Assembly (NCBI GenBank): GCA_902795095.1
Contig: CADBKB010000049.1
Location: 1-10,062 of the forward strand
Direction: 5' to 3'
Origin: Oscillospiraceae bacterium
Lineage (GTDB): Bacteria > Bacillota_A > Clostridia > Oscillospirales > Oscillospiraceae
DNA length: 10,062 bases
Program-made: the position numbers and the translations under genes
The notes under the pieces: model-generated
Told to the model about the DNA's origin: nothing
Database searches by the model: none
Seen by the model: only the letters and a program-made list of their open reading frames with translations
Part shown: in pieces, positions 1 through 6,072 of the stretch
Position numbering within the stretch: position 1 is the stretch's first letter
Layout of the letters: the number at the start of each line of letters is the position of its first letter

Positions 1-827
1 ATCTTGACGCAGCCGGTGCCGAACTCGATCTCACAGTATTCGTCGGCCACGATGGGCAGCTCGCGGTTCACGATGGGCAGGATGCAGGTCTTGCCGATCA
101 GATGCTGATAGCGCTCGTCGTTGGGGTTGACGGCCACGCCGGAGTCGCCCAGCATGGTCTCGGGACGGGTGGTGGCGACCACCAGATCGCCGCTGCCGTC
201 GCTCAGGGGATAGCGGATGTGCCACAGGGCGCCGGGCTTGTCCACATACTCGACCTCGGCGTCGGACAGGGCGGTGATGCAGTGGGGGCACCAGTTGATG
301 ATGCGGCTGCCCTTATAGATGAGGCCCTTTTCATACAGGTCGACGAAGGTCTTGCGAACGGCCGCGGCGCAGGTGTCGTCCATGGTGAAGCGGGCGCGGT
401 CCCAGTCGCAGCTGGTGCCGAGCTTCATCTGCTGGGATACGATGCGCGAGCCGTACTTGTTTTTCCAGTCCCAGACACGCTCGAGGAACTTCTCGCGGCC
501 CAGGTCGTAGCGGGTCAGGCCCTCCTTGGTACGCAGTTCTTCCTCCACGCGGATCTGGGTGGCGATGCCGGCATGGTCGGTGCCGGGCAGCCACAGGGTG
601 CTGTAGCCCTGCATGCGCTTGAAGCGGATCAGGATATCCTGCAGGGTGGAGTCCAGGGCGTGGCCCATATGAAGCTGGCCCGTGACGTTGGGGGGCGGCA
701 TGACGATGGAAAACGGCTTCTTTTCGGGATCGGGTTCCGCCTTGAAGCAGCCCTTGTCCATCCACATCTGATAGATCCGGCCCTCCACCTCTCTGGGATC
801 ATAGACCTTCTGGAGTTCTTTCGCCAT
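1..827 (-). CDS. valS: Valyl-tRNA synthetase, N-terminal part (gene runs off the left edge)
   Basis: Class I aminoacyl-tRNA synthetase that charges tRNA-Val with valine in the cytoplasm. Only the first 275 codons are inside the window; the family is usually about 880 residues, so the rest of the editing domain, the KMSKS region and the anticodon-binding domain lie beyond position 1. The N-terminus reads [17 protein letters not shown]. Residues about 44-56 hold the ValS-type PPPNVTG sequence followed by the HIGH-box equivalent HMGH (53-56). The editing (CP1) domain starts to show at about 217-222 (TTRPET), followed by a GD..VAVNP.DERY stretch typical of ValS. The start at 827 is supported by a GGAG Shine-Dalgarno sequence in AAGGAGATG, about 8 bases upstream, and by the leader that ends just before it. 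Expression is very probably controlled by the T-box leader at 851-1082. The assignment to ValS rather than IleS or LeuS rests on the PPPNVTG...HMGHAL signature and is supported by the T-box specifier. Confidence 0.96.
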   Translation of the reverse strand, partial: MAKELQKVYDPREVEGRIYQMWMDKGCFKAEPDPEKKPFSIVMPPPNVTGQLHMGHALDSTLQDILIRFKRMQGYSTLWLPGTDHAGIATQIRVEEELRTKEGLTRYDLGREKFLERVWDWKNKYGSRIVSQQMKLGTSCDWDRARFTMDDTCAAAVRKTFVDLYEKGLIYKGSRIINWCPHCITALSDAEVEYVDKPGALWHIRYPLSDGSGDLVVATTRPETMLGDSGVAVNPNDERYQHLIGKTCILPIVNRELPIVADEYCEIEFGTGCVK

Positions 828-850
828 AAATTACATCTCCTTCATTCCAT

Positions 851-878
851 AAAAAAAGCCCTGAACCGTGCTCAGGAC
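851..878 (-). terminator. Intrinsic terminator (attenuator) of the valS T-box leader
   Basis: On the minus strand GTCCTGAGC (870-878) pairs with GTTCAGGGC (858-866) across an ACG loop. Seven T residues follow (851-857). It lies between the T-box and the valS start, as expected for the off-state terminator that is replaced by an antiterminator when uncharged tRNA binds. Confidence 0.9.
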
Positions 879-1082
879 GAAATAGCTTTCGCGGTACCAC
901 CTGAGTTCCCGCAAAAAGCGGACACTCTCGCTCTGTAACGGGAGCTCCCGTAGACGCCTACTGCACTGTTCAGCGCTCCGCTCCGGGGCGACCTATCCGG
1001 CTGCATCCTGCGGCCTCGCACCTGCCGGCCGTTCTCTGGAAGGACGTTCACCGCTTCTTCCCCATCATGGCGTTTCCAATAT
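851..1082 (-). promoter_or_regulatory. T-box leader of valS, probable GUC (valine) specifier
   Basis: This is an untranslated leader that senses uncharged tRNA and controls transcription readthrough into valS. On the minus strand it carries the canonical T-box AGGTGGTACCGCG (890-902). The bulge bases TGGT would pair with an ACCA tRNA end, so the fourth base fits the A discriminator of tRNA-Val. Just downstream is the competing terminator (851-878). Upstream, the Stem I region contains AGAGA and GGTGCGAG elements typical of the distal part of Stem I. On its 3' side GATAGGTCGCCCCGGAGC places GTC (990-992) where the specifier codon is expected, a valine codon matching the downstream gene. The T-box and terminator are seen directly. 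The specifier position is inferred by eye without folding the RNA. Confidence 0.93.
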
Positions 1083-1088
1083 GGCACC

Positions 1089-1117
1089 ATTTTACACAAG
1101 CGCGGGCAAAAAGTCAA
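1089..1117 (-). promoter_or_regulatory. Promoter of the valS T-box transcript
   Basis: Minus-strand -35 TTGACT (1112-1117) and -10 TAAAAT (1089-1094) are separated by exactly 17 bases. Transcription should start near 1081-1083, just upstream of the T-box Stem I region. The -35 box sits only a few bases past the T-run of the terminator for the neighbouring zinc-ribbon gene, so the two units are packed end to end. Confidence 0.85.
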
Positions 1118-1121
1118 CTAT

Positions 1122-1159
1122 AAAAAGAAAAACGCCGCCATGTGCTCCACGGCGGCGTT
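1122..1159 (-). terminator. Intrinsic terminator of the zinc-ribbon membrane protein gene
   Basis: Plus-strand arms AACGCCGCC (1131-1139) and GGCGGCGTT (1151-1159) form a perfect 9-bp stem. An inner GTG/CAC pairing (1142-1144 with 1148-1150) extends it. Read on the minus strand, the hairpin is followed by a T-rich run down to about 1122. It starts about 13 bases after the stop codon of the 1173-1922 gene. Confidence 0.88.
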
Positions 1160-1172
1160 TTGCAGCTGTCAT

Positions 1173-1922
1173 TCAGTCGACTTCCTGCTTCTCCAATGTG
1201 ATATTCAAGCCCATATCCAGCATGTTCTCAATGGTGATCACGCCGTTATCCAGCTTGGCCTCGATGGTACTGGAGCTGTCGTTGATGGTCAGAACGCCCT
1301 CCTCGAGCTTCCAGGTGCCCGTGCCCTTGGTTTCGCCGGCCTGGATATAGCACTTTCCGCCCTCGCGCAGCTCAATAATGAAGCCGCCCTCGAAGATATC
1401 GTCGGGATCCAGATCGAGGCCGTACATGGAAACATTCGTGGCCTTATAGGTGCCGATATTCGGATCGTTGGCCGCGCTGCGGCTGCCGATCCCATGAATG
1501 GCCAGGGCCGCCACGCCGATCAAAGCCAGCACGGCGAGAATGATCACAGGGATCAGCCATTTTTTGCTCTTTTTCCTGGGTTGCTCGGAATAGATGGGCT
1601 GGGCATACGCGGGCTGTGCCGCAGCGGGGTTATAGGCAGTCTGCGCCGCAGCGGGGACATAGGCCGGCTGCGCCGCGGGAGCGTCGTAAATCGGCTGGAA
1701 GCTCTGCGCTGCGGGCGCCGCTTCCTGAGCGCTCTCGCCGCTCAGAACGGGCTCGGCAGGAAGCTCCGGGGCCTCCGGGATCTCCGGCGCCGCGGGAATG
1801 GGATCGGCTGCGGGCGGCTCCGGTACAGAGCGGACCGGCTCTGTGCCCAGCTTCGCGCCGCAGAAGTTGCAGAACTTTGCGCCTTCCTCGACCTGGGCGC
1901 CGCAATTCGGACAAAATGCCAT
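1173..1922 (-). CDS. Zinc-ribbon, single-pass membrane protein with exported beta-rich domain
   Basis: 249 residues. The N-terminus is a zinc ribbon with two CxxC knuckles, CPNC (C4, C7) and CNFC (C18, C21). Residues about 28-115 are a Pro/Ala/Glu-rich linker that includes three near-repeats of an AAxQxAY unit (83-106). After a basic patch (RKKSKK, 116-121), residues about 122-143 form one hydrophobic helix. The remaining ~100 residues (about 155-249), starting GTYKATNVS, alternate like beta strands and contain GTGTWKLEEGVLTI, resembling lipocalin-like or META-like repeats common in Clostridia secreted proteins. By the positive-inside rule the zinc ribbon is cytoplasmic and the C-terminal domain external. 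The start at 1922 has an AGGAGG ribosome binding site about 6 bases upstream. The gene has its own promoter and terminator and seems monocistronic. Its function is unknown; a signalling or envelope-sensing role would be speculation. Confidence 0.92.
   Translation of the reverse strand: MAFCPNCGAQVEEGAKFCNFCGAKLGTEPVRSVPEPPAADPIPAAPEIPEAPELPAEPVLSGESAQEAAPAAQSFQPIYDAPAAQPAYVPAAAQTAYNPAAAQPAYAQPIYSEQPRKKSKKWLIPVIILAVLALIGVAALAIHGIGSRSAANDPNIGTYKATNVSMYGLDLDPDDIFEGGFIIELREGGKCYIQAGETKGTGTWKLEEGVLTINDSSSTIEAKLDNGVITIENMLDMGLNITLEKQEVD
1599..1676 (-). repeat. Degenerate in-frame repeat encoding AAxQxAY units
   Basis: Inside the linker of the zinc-ribbon protein, residues 83-108 contain AAQPAYVP, AAAQTAYNP and AAAQPAYAQP. 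These are encoded by imperfect copies of a unit of roughly 27 bases. Such low-complexity tracts change length easily between strains. Confidence 0.7.
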
Positions 1923-1946
1923 GGGATTCCTCCTTTTCTCTGTCGG

Positions 1947-1974
1947 GTCGGACGCTGCCGGGCAGATGTCCGAC
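1947..1974 (-). other. Strong hairpin in the 5' leader of the zinc-ribbon gene
   Basis: Perfect 7-bp arms GTCGGAC (1947-1953) and GTCCGAC (1968-1974) enclose a second pairing, CTGC/GCAG (1955-1958 with 1962-1965). The hairpin lies inside the predicted leader (about 1923-2000), upstream of the AGGAGG site, and no T-run follows it, so it is not a typical terminator. It could stabilise the mRNA or bind a factor. Confidence 0.6.
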
Positions 1975-2006
1975 GGTGCATCCTTGTGGCGGATTCTTCA
2001 ATAAAA

Positions 2007-2035
2007 AGTATAGCAAATCACCGTAAAAATATCAA
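2007..2035 (-). promoter_or_regulatory. Promoter of the zinc-ribbon membrane protein gene
   Basis: Minus-strand -35 TTGATA (2030-2035) and -10 TATACT (2007-2012) have a 17-base spacer. The predicted start near 2000 gives a leader of about 78 bases before the ATG at 1922. Confidence 0.8.
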
Positions 2036-2137
2036 GCAAATCCAAAGAAAACCAACAACATTCTTTTTCGCGCGACAAAAAAATGGACAGTCCGTGGTTT
2101 TTCGGCTATTTTTTGCTATTTAGATGAAATTTGGCGA
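2036..2137. other. AT-rich divergent intergenic core between the two promoters
   Basis: This stretch between the divergent zinc-ribbon and nifJ promoters is much richer in A and T than the flanking genes and holds no convincing ORF. It has A-tracts and T-tracts, a repeated GCTATT (about 2105-2120) and a weak plus-strand promoter-like pair TGGACA (2084-2089), 17 bases, TATTTT (2107-2112). It could serve as UP-element DNA for both promoters or hold a second nifJ start; neither is shown by the sequence. Confidence 0.4.
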
Positions 2138-2166
2138 TTTACAAACGGAAGAAATAGTGCTAAAAT
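2138..2166 (+). promoter_or_regulatory. Main promoter of nifJ
   Basis: -35 TTTACA (2138-2143), 17-base spacer, -10 TAAAAT (2161-2166). The expected start is near 2172, giving a leader of about 30 bases that contains the AGGAGG ribosome binding site (2192-2197). The match to the housekeeping consensus and the AT-rich upstream DNA fit strong expression of a central metabolic gene. Confidence 0.85.
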
Positions 2167-2169
2167 AGA

Positions 2170-2190
2170 TAAGGTTAAAATTGAACCTTA
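2170..2190 (+). promoter_or_regulatory. Inverted repeat at the nifJ transcription start
   Basis: TAAGGTT (2170-2176) and AACCTTA (2184-2190) are perfect 7-base inverted arms around a 7-base spacer. The repeat coincides with the predicted transcript start and ends just before the AGGAGG site. It could be an operator for a repressor or a 5' stem-loop that protects the mRNA. It does not match the Rex consensus (TTGTGAAATATTTCACAA type). Confidence 0.5.
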
Positions 2191-2203
2191 CAGGAGGTAA
2201 AAA

Positions 2204-5200
2204 ATGGCCAGAAAACTGAAATCTATGGACGGCAATACCGCTGCCGCCCATGTCAGCTATGCTTTTACTGAGGTAGCTGGTATCTATCCCATCACCCCGT
2301 CTTCCCCGATGGCCGACTATGTCGATCAGTGGTCCGCCCAGGGCCGCAAGAACATCTTCGGCAACCGCGTCAAGGTCGTTGAGATGCAGTCCGAGGCCGG
2401 CGCATCCGGCACCGTGCACGGCTCCCTCGCCGCCGGCGCCCTGACCACCACCTACACCGCTTCCCAGGGCCTGCTGCTGATGATCCCCAACATGTACAAG
2501 ATCGCCGGCGAGCTGCTGCCCGGCGTGTTCCACGTCTCGGCCCGTACCGTTGCGACCCAGGCGCTGAACATCTTCGGCGACCACTCCGTCGTCTATGCCT
2601 GCCGTCAGACCGGCTTCGGCATGCTCTGTGAGACCAACCCCCAGGAGGTCATGGACCTCGGCGCCGTGGCCCATCTGGCCGCCATCGAGGGCCGCGTGCC
2701 CTTCATCAACTTCTTCGACGGCTTCCGCACCTCCCACGAGATCCAGAAGATCCAGATCTGGGACTATGACGATCTCAAGGAAATGTGCAACATGGACGCG
2801 GTCGAGGCCTTCCGCAAGCACTGCCTGAACCCCGAGCGCCCCGCCATGCGCGGCAGCCACGAGAACGGCGACATCTTCTTCCAGCACCGTGAGGCCTGCA
2901 ACAAGTACTACGACGCGGTTCCCGCCATCGTCGAGAAGTACATGGCCAAGGTCAACGAGAAGCTCGGCACCGATTATCAGCTGTTCAACTACTACGGCGC
3001 TCCCGACGCTGAGCGCGTCATCGTGGCCATGGGCTCCATCTGCGACGTGGCCGAGGAAGTCATCGACTACCTCAACGCCCAGGGCGAGAAGGTCGGCCTG
3101 ATCAAGGTCCGCCTGTTCCGGCCCTTCGCCTGCGACAAGCTCATCGCCGCCATCCCCGCCACCTGCAAGAAGATCGCCGTCCTCGACCGCACCAAGGAGC
3201 CCGGCTCCATCGGCGAGCCCCTGTACATGGACGTGGTCACCGCTCTGGCCAACGCCGGCATCCAGATCCCCGTGATCGGCGGCCGCTACGGCCTCGGCTC
3301 CAAGGATACGCCTCCTTCCTCCGTGTTCGCAGTCTTTGAAGAGCTTGCCCGCGACGAGATGAAGCGCCAGTTCACCATCGGCATCGTCGACGACGTGACC
3401 GGCCTGTCCCTGCCCGAGCATGAGTCCCCCAACACCGCGGCCGAAGGCACCATCGAGTGCAAGTTCTGGGGCCTCGGCGGTGACGGCACCGTCGGCGCCA
3501 ACAAGAACTCCATCAAGATCATCGGCGACCACACCGACAAGTATGTCCAGGCCTACTTCCAGTACGACTCCAAGAAGACCGGCGGCATCACCATCTCCCA
3601 TCTGCGCTTCGGTGACAAGCCCATCAAGAGCCCGTACTACATCAACAAGGCCGACTTCGTGGCCTGCCACAACCCGTCCTATGTCACCAAGGGCTTCAAG
3701 ATGGTGCAGGACGTCAAGCCCGGCGGCGTGTTCATGATCAACTGCCAGTGGAGCCCCGAGGAGCTGGCCCATCACCTGAACGCCGAAGCCAAGCGCTACA
3801 TTGCCAAGAACAACATCCAGCTCTATACCATCAACGCCATCGACCTGGCCATCGAGGTCGGTATGGGCAAGCGCACGAACACCATCCTCCAGTCCGCCTT
3901 CTTCTCCCTGGCGAAGGTCATGCCCGAGGCAGAAGCCATCACCTACATGAAGGACGCCGCGGAGCACTCCTATGCCAAGAAGGGCATGGACGTGGTTGAG
4001 AAGAACTGGAAGGCCATCGACGCCGGCGCCACCGCCTACGTCAAGATCGACGTTCCCGCCGACTGGGCCGACGCTGTCGACGCTCCCGCCGATCTGGCCC
4101 TCGAGGGCAAGCCCGAGCTCGTCAAGCAGGTCAAGGAGATCCTGGAGCCCGTTGGCAGAATGGACGGCGACAGCCTGCCCGTTTCCGCCTTTGTGGACTA
4201 TGTCGACGGTCAGTTCGAGCTGGGCGCCGCTGCCTATGAGAAGCGCGGCGTAGCCGTGACCGTCCCCGAATGGGACGCCTCCAAGTGCATCCAGTGCAAC
4301 AACTGCGCTTATGTCTGCCCGCACGCCACCATCCGTCCCTTCGCTCTGTCCGAGGAAGAGGCCGCCAAGGCTCCTGCCGCCGCCAAGATCGTTCCCATCA
4401 AGGCCGGCAAGGGCAAGGGCGTCTACTCCTACACTCTGGCTGTCTCCCCGCTGGACTGCATGGGCTGCGGCGTCTGCATTGGCGTCTGCCCGACCAAGTC
4501 CCTGACCATGGTCCCGCAGGAGAGCCAGGCCGCGCAGCAGGAAGTCTTCAACTACTGCGTCAAGGAAGTTGCCGACAAGGCCGACATGCAGGACAACACC
4601 GTCAAGGGCAGCCAGTTCCGTCAGCCGCTGCTTGAGTTCTCCGGCTCCTGCGCGGGCTGCGCCGAGACCAGCTACGCCCGTCTCGTCACCCAGCTCTTCG
4701 GCGACCGCATGTACATCTCCAACGCCACCGGCTGCTCGTCCATCTGGGGCGGCCCCGGCGCAACCTCTCCCTACTGCACCGATAAGAACGGCCACGGTCC
4801 CGCATGGGCCAACTCCCTGTTCGAGGACAACGCCGAGCACGGCCTCGGCATGCACGTGGCCCAGAAGGTCATCCGCGAGAGCCTGGCGGAGAAGGTCCGC
4901 GAGGTCATCGAAAAGACCGACTCCGACGAGCGCAAGGCCGTTTGCCAGGCCTACCTCGACACCATGAACGACGGCGAGGCCAACAAGGCCGCCACTGCTG
5001 CTCTGGTTGCCAACCTCGAGGCCAACGTCTGCTGCGATACCGTCAAGGAGATCCTGGACAAGAAGGAATACCTGTCCAAGAAGTCCGTGTGGATCTTCGG
5101 CGGCGACGGCTGGGCCTATGACATCGGCTTCGGCGGCGTGGACCACGTTCTGGCCTCCGGCGCAGACGTCAACATCTTCGTGTTCGATACCGAGGTCTAC

Positions 5201-5728
5201 TCCAACACCGGCGGACAGGCCTCCAAGGCCTCCAACATCGGCCAGGTCGCCCAGTTCGCAGCTGCCGGTAAGGAAGTCAAGAAGAAGAGCCTTGCCGAGA
5301 TCGCCATGTCCTATGGCTATGTCTATGTGGCCCAGGTCGCCATGGGCGCCAACCCCGCGCAGACCATCAAGGCCATCACCGAGGCCGAGGCCTATCACGG
5401 CCCGTCCATCATCATCGCCTACGCCCCCTGCGAGATGCACTCCATCAAGGGCGGCATGGTCAACTGCCAGAAGGAAATGAAGAAGGCTGTCGACTGCGGC
5501 TACTGGAACATGTTCCGCTTCAACCCCGCCGCGGAAGGCAAGAAGTTCACCCTGGATTCCAAGGCGCCCGCCGGCGGCTATCAGGAGTTCCTGATGAACG
5601 AAGCCCGCTACAGCCGTCTGACCCGCGAGTTCCCCGAGCGCGCCACCGTCCTGTTCGCCCGCAACGAGGAAGCCGCCAAGGAGCGCTACGAGCACCTGCT
5701 CAAGCTCGTCGACCTGTACGCCGACTGA
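2204..5728 (+). CDS. nifJ: Pyruvate:ferredoxin (flavodoxin) oxidoreductase, single-chain
   Basis: Cytoplasmic TPP enzyme converting pyruvate, CoA and oxidised ferredoxin to acetyl-CoA, CO2 and reduced ferredoxin, the central step of clostridial fermentation. At 1174 residues it is the full-length homodimeric form. Residues matching the known catalytic set of Desulfovibrio africanus PFOR are present: T31 in YPITPSSP, E64 in MQSEAGASG, R114 in HVSARTVATQ and N1001 in SNTGGQ. The gamma domain appears near GLGGDGTVGANKNS. Two ferredoxin-type 4Fe-4S sites are C695/C698/C701/C705 and C752/C755/C758/C762. The proximal cluster ligands are C816, C819, C844 and C1076 (YAPCEMH). TPP binding is marked by GDG at 967-969. 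It seems to lack the long C-terminal extension of the D. africanus enzyme (1232 residues). AGGAGG lies 6 bases before the ATG. Codons strongly favour C or G at the third position, as in a highly expressed gene. It stands alone between its own promoter and terminator. Confidence 0.98.
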   Translation: MARKLKSMDGNTAAAHVSYAFTEVAGIYPITPSSPMADYVDQWSAQGRKNIFGNRVKVVEMQSEAGASGTVHGSLAAGALTTTYTASQGLLLMIPNMYKIAGELLPGVFHVSARTVATQALNIFGDHSVVYACRQTGFGMLCETNPQEVMDLGAVAHLAAIEGRVPFINFFDGFRTSHEIQKIQIWDYDDLKEMCNMDAVEAFRKHCLNPERPAMRGSHENGDIFFQHREACNKYYDAVPAIVEKYMAKVNEKLGTDYQLFNYYGAPDAERVIVAMGSICDVAEEVIDYLNAQGEKVGLIKVRLFRPFACDKLIAAIPATCKKIAVLDRTKEPGSIGEPLYMDVVTALANAGIQIPVIGGRYGLGSKDTPPSSVFAVFEELARDEMKRQFTIGIVDDVTGLSLPEHESPNTAAEGTIECKFWGLGGDGTVGANKNSIKIIGDHTDKYVQAYFQYDSKKTGGITISHLRFGDKPIKSPYYINKADFVACHNPSYVTKGFKMVQDVKPGGVFMINCQWSPEELAHHLNAEAKRYIAKNNIQLYTINAIDLAIEVGMGKRTNTILQSAFFSLAKVMPEAEAITYMKDAAEHSYAKKGMDVVEKNWKAIDAGATAYVKIDVPADWADAVDAPADLALEGKPELVKQVKEILEPVGRMDGDSLPVSAFVDYVDGQFELGAAAYEKRGVAVTVPEWDASKCIQCNNCAYVCPHATIRPFALSEEEAAKAPAAAKIVPIKAGKGKGVYSYTLAVSPLDCMGCGVCIGVCPTKSLTMVPQESQAAQQEVFNYCVKEVADKADMQDNTVKGSQFRQPLLEFSGSCAGCAETSYARLVTQLFGDRMYISNATGCSSIWGGPGATSPYCTDKNGHGPAWANSLFEDNAEHGLGMHVAQKVIRESLAEKVREVIEKTDSDERKAVCQAYLDTMNDGEANKAATAALVANLEANVCCDTVKEILDKKEYLSKKSVWIFGGDGWAYDIGFGGVDHVLASGADVNIFVFDTEVYSNTGGQASKASNIGQVAQFAAAGKEVKKKSLAEIAMSYGYVYVAQVAMGANPAQTIKAITEAEAYHGPSIIIAYAPCEMHSIKGGMVNCQKEMKKAVDCGYWNMFRFNPAAEGKKFTLDSKAPAGGYQEFLMNEARYSRLTREFPERATVLFARNEEAAKERYEHLLKLVDLYAD

Positions 5729-5761
5729 GTTCTGCTCTGACGAATCCTAAATAACCAACGC

Positions 5762-5797
5762 ACCCTCCCGCACCAACCGGTGCGGGAGGGTTTTTTT
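5762..5797 (+). terminator. Very strong intrinsic terminator of nifJ
   Basis: ACCCTCCCGCACC (5762-5774) and GGTGCGGGAGGGT (5779-5791) form a perfect 13-bp stem with an AACC loop, followed by a run of seven T residues (5791-5797). It begins 33 bases after the nifJ stop codon. Confidence 0.96.
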
Positions 5798-5810
5798 AAT
5801 GATCACCCGT

Positions 5811-6010
5811 AGGGGCGGATGCCCACATCCGCCCATCCGTACGCACCTGCAGGGACAGACAGCATCATATGAGGATGCTTCCAGACTTTACGTCATCCAC
5901 TTCATCACCTAAAGGTACTAGGCGGCTTCGCCGCCGTCGCCGTCCTCCGGCTTTGCCGGATGCCACCTTCTGCGCAATACACGTCCTGCGGGTGCCCTCC
6001 AGGGGGAGGC
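5811..6010. repeat. Intergenic hairpin chain resembling a degenerate dispersed repeat
   Basis: The nifJ-flippase gap holds no credible gene but several stem-loops in a row: GGGCGGATG/CATCCGCCC with a CCCA loop (5813-5834), AGCATC/GATGCT (5861-5879), GGCGGC/GCCGCC (5921-5935), TCCGGC/GCCGGA with a TTT loop (5946-5960), and an imperfect CCTCC...GGAGG fold (about 5994-6010). The first part (GTAGGGGCGGATG...) and the later order, a CATCA-like segment, short GC hairpins, GCCACCTTC and a CCTCC/GGAGG end, resemble intergenic repeats I recall from Oscillospiraceae genomes. Membership of a repeat family cannot be proved from one copy. Confidence 0.6.
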
Positions 6011-6030
6011 ATTTTGTCTTCAGAATAATC

Positions 6031-6072
6031 TCACCGCCCTTTCCATAGGATTTCGGGAAGGGCGGTGATCTT
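6031..6072 (+). promoter_or_regulatory. Hairpin sequestering the flippase Shine-Dalgarno sequence
   Basis: Arms 6031-6044 (TCACCGCCCTTTCC) and 6055-6068 (GGGAAGGGCGGTGA) form a 14-bp stem with one G-U pair and a 10-base loop. The 3' arm holds the only plausible ribosome binding site, GGCGG (6061-6065), seven bases before the ATG at 6073. The match to the 16S tail runs on through GGTGATC (6064-6070). The 5' arm resembles the anti-Shine-Dalgarno end of 16S rRNA. No T-run follows, so a plus-strand terminator is unlikely. Confidence 0.65.

Noticed and set aside
102..938. A 278-codon plus-strand open frame over valS and its leader
   Set aside because: It runs antisense through valS and across the T-box and terminator, and its product is a repetitive Ala/Gly/Val-rich sequence without motifs.
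1140..2123. A 327-codon plus-strand open frame antisense to the zinc-ribbon gene
   Set aside because: It starts in a terminator and runs antisense through a gene with a clear zinc ribbon, transmembrane helix, ribosome binding site and promoter; no family is recognisable in its product.
2120..5695. A 1191-codon open frame on the minus strand, antisense to nifJ
   Set aside because: It mirrors nifJ almost exactly and its product is a low-complexity Gly/Val/Leu/Asp-rich sequence with no recognisable motif. The strong C/G third-position bias of nifJ removes stop codons from this antisense frame, so it is best explained as a codon-bias artefact.
5887..5915. TTTACG, 17 bases, TAAAGG as the flippase promoter
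   Set aside because: The -10 match is poor and it lies inside the repeat-like hairpin region. It is kept only as a weak candidate in the flippase entry.
5811..6010. The series of hairpins as a CRISPR array
   Set aside because: The stems differ in sequence and spacing, there are no identical repeats with regular unique spacers, and no cas gene is present.
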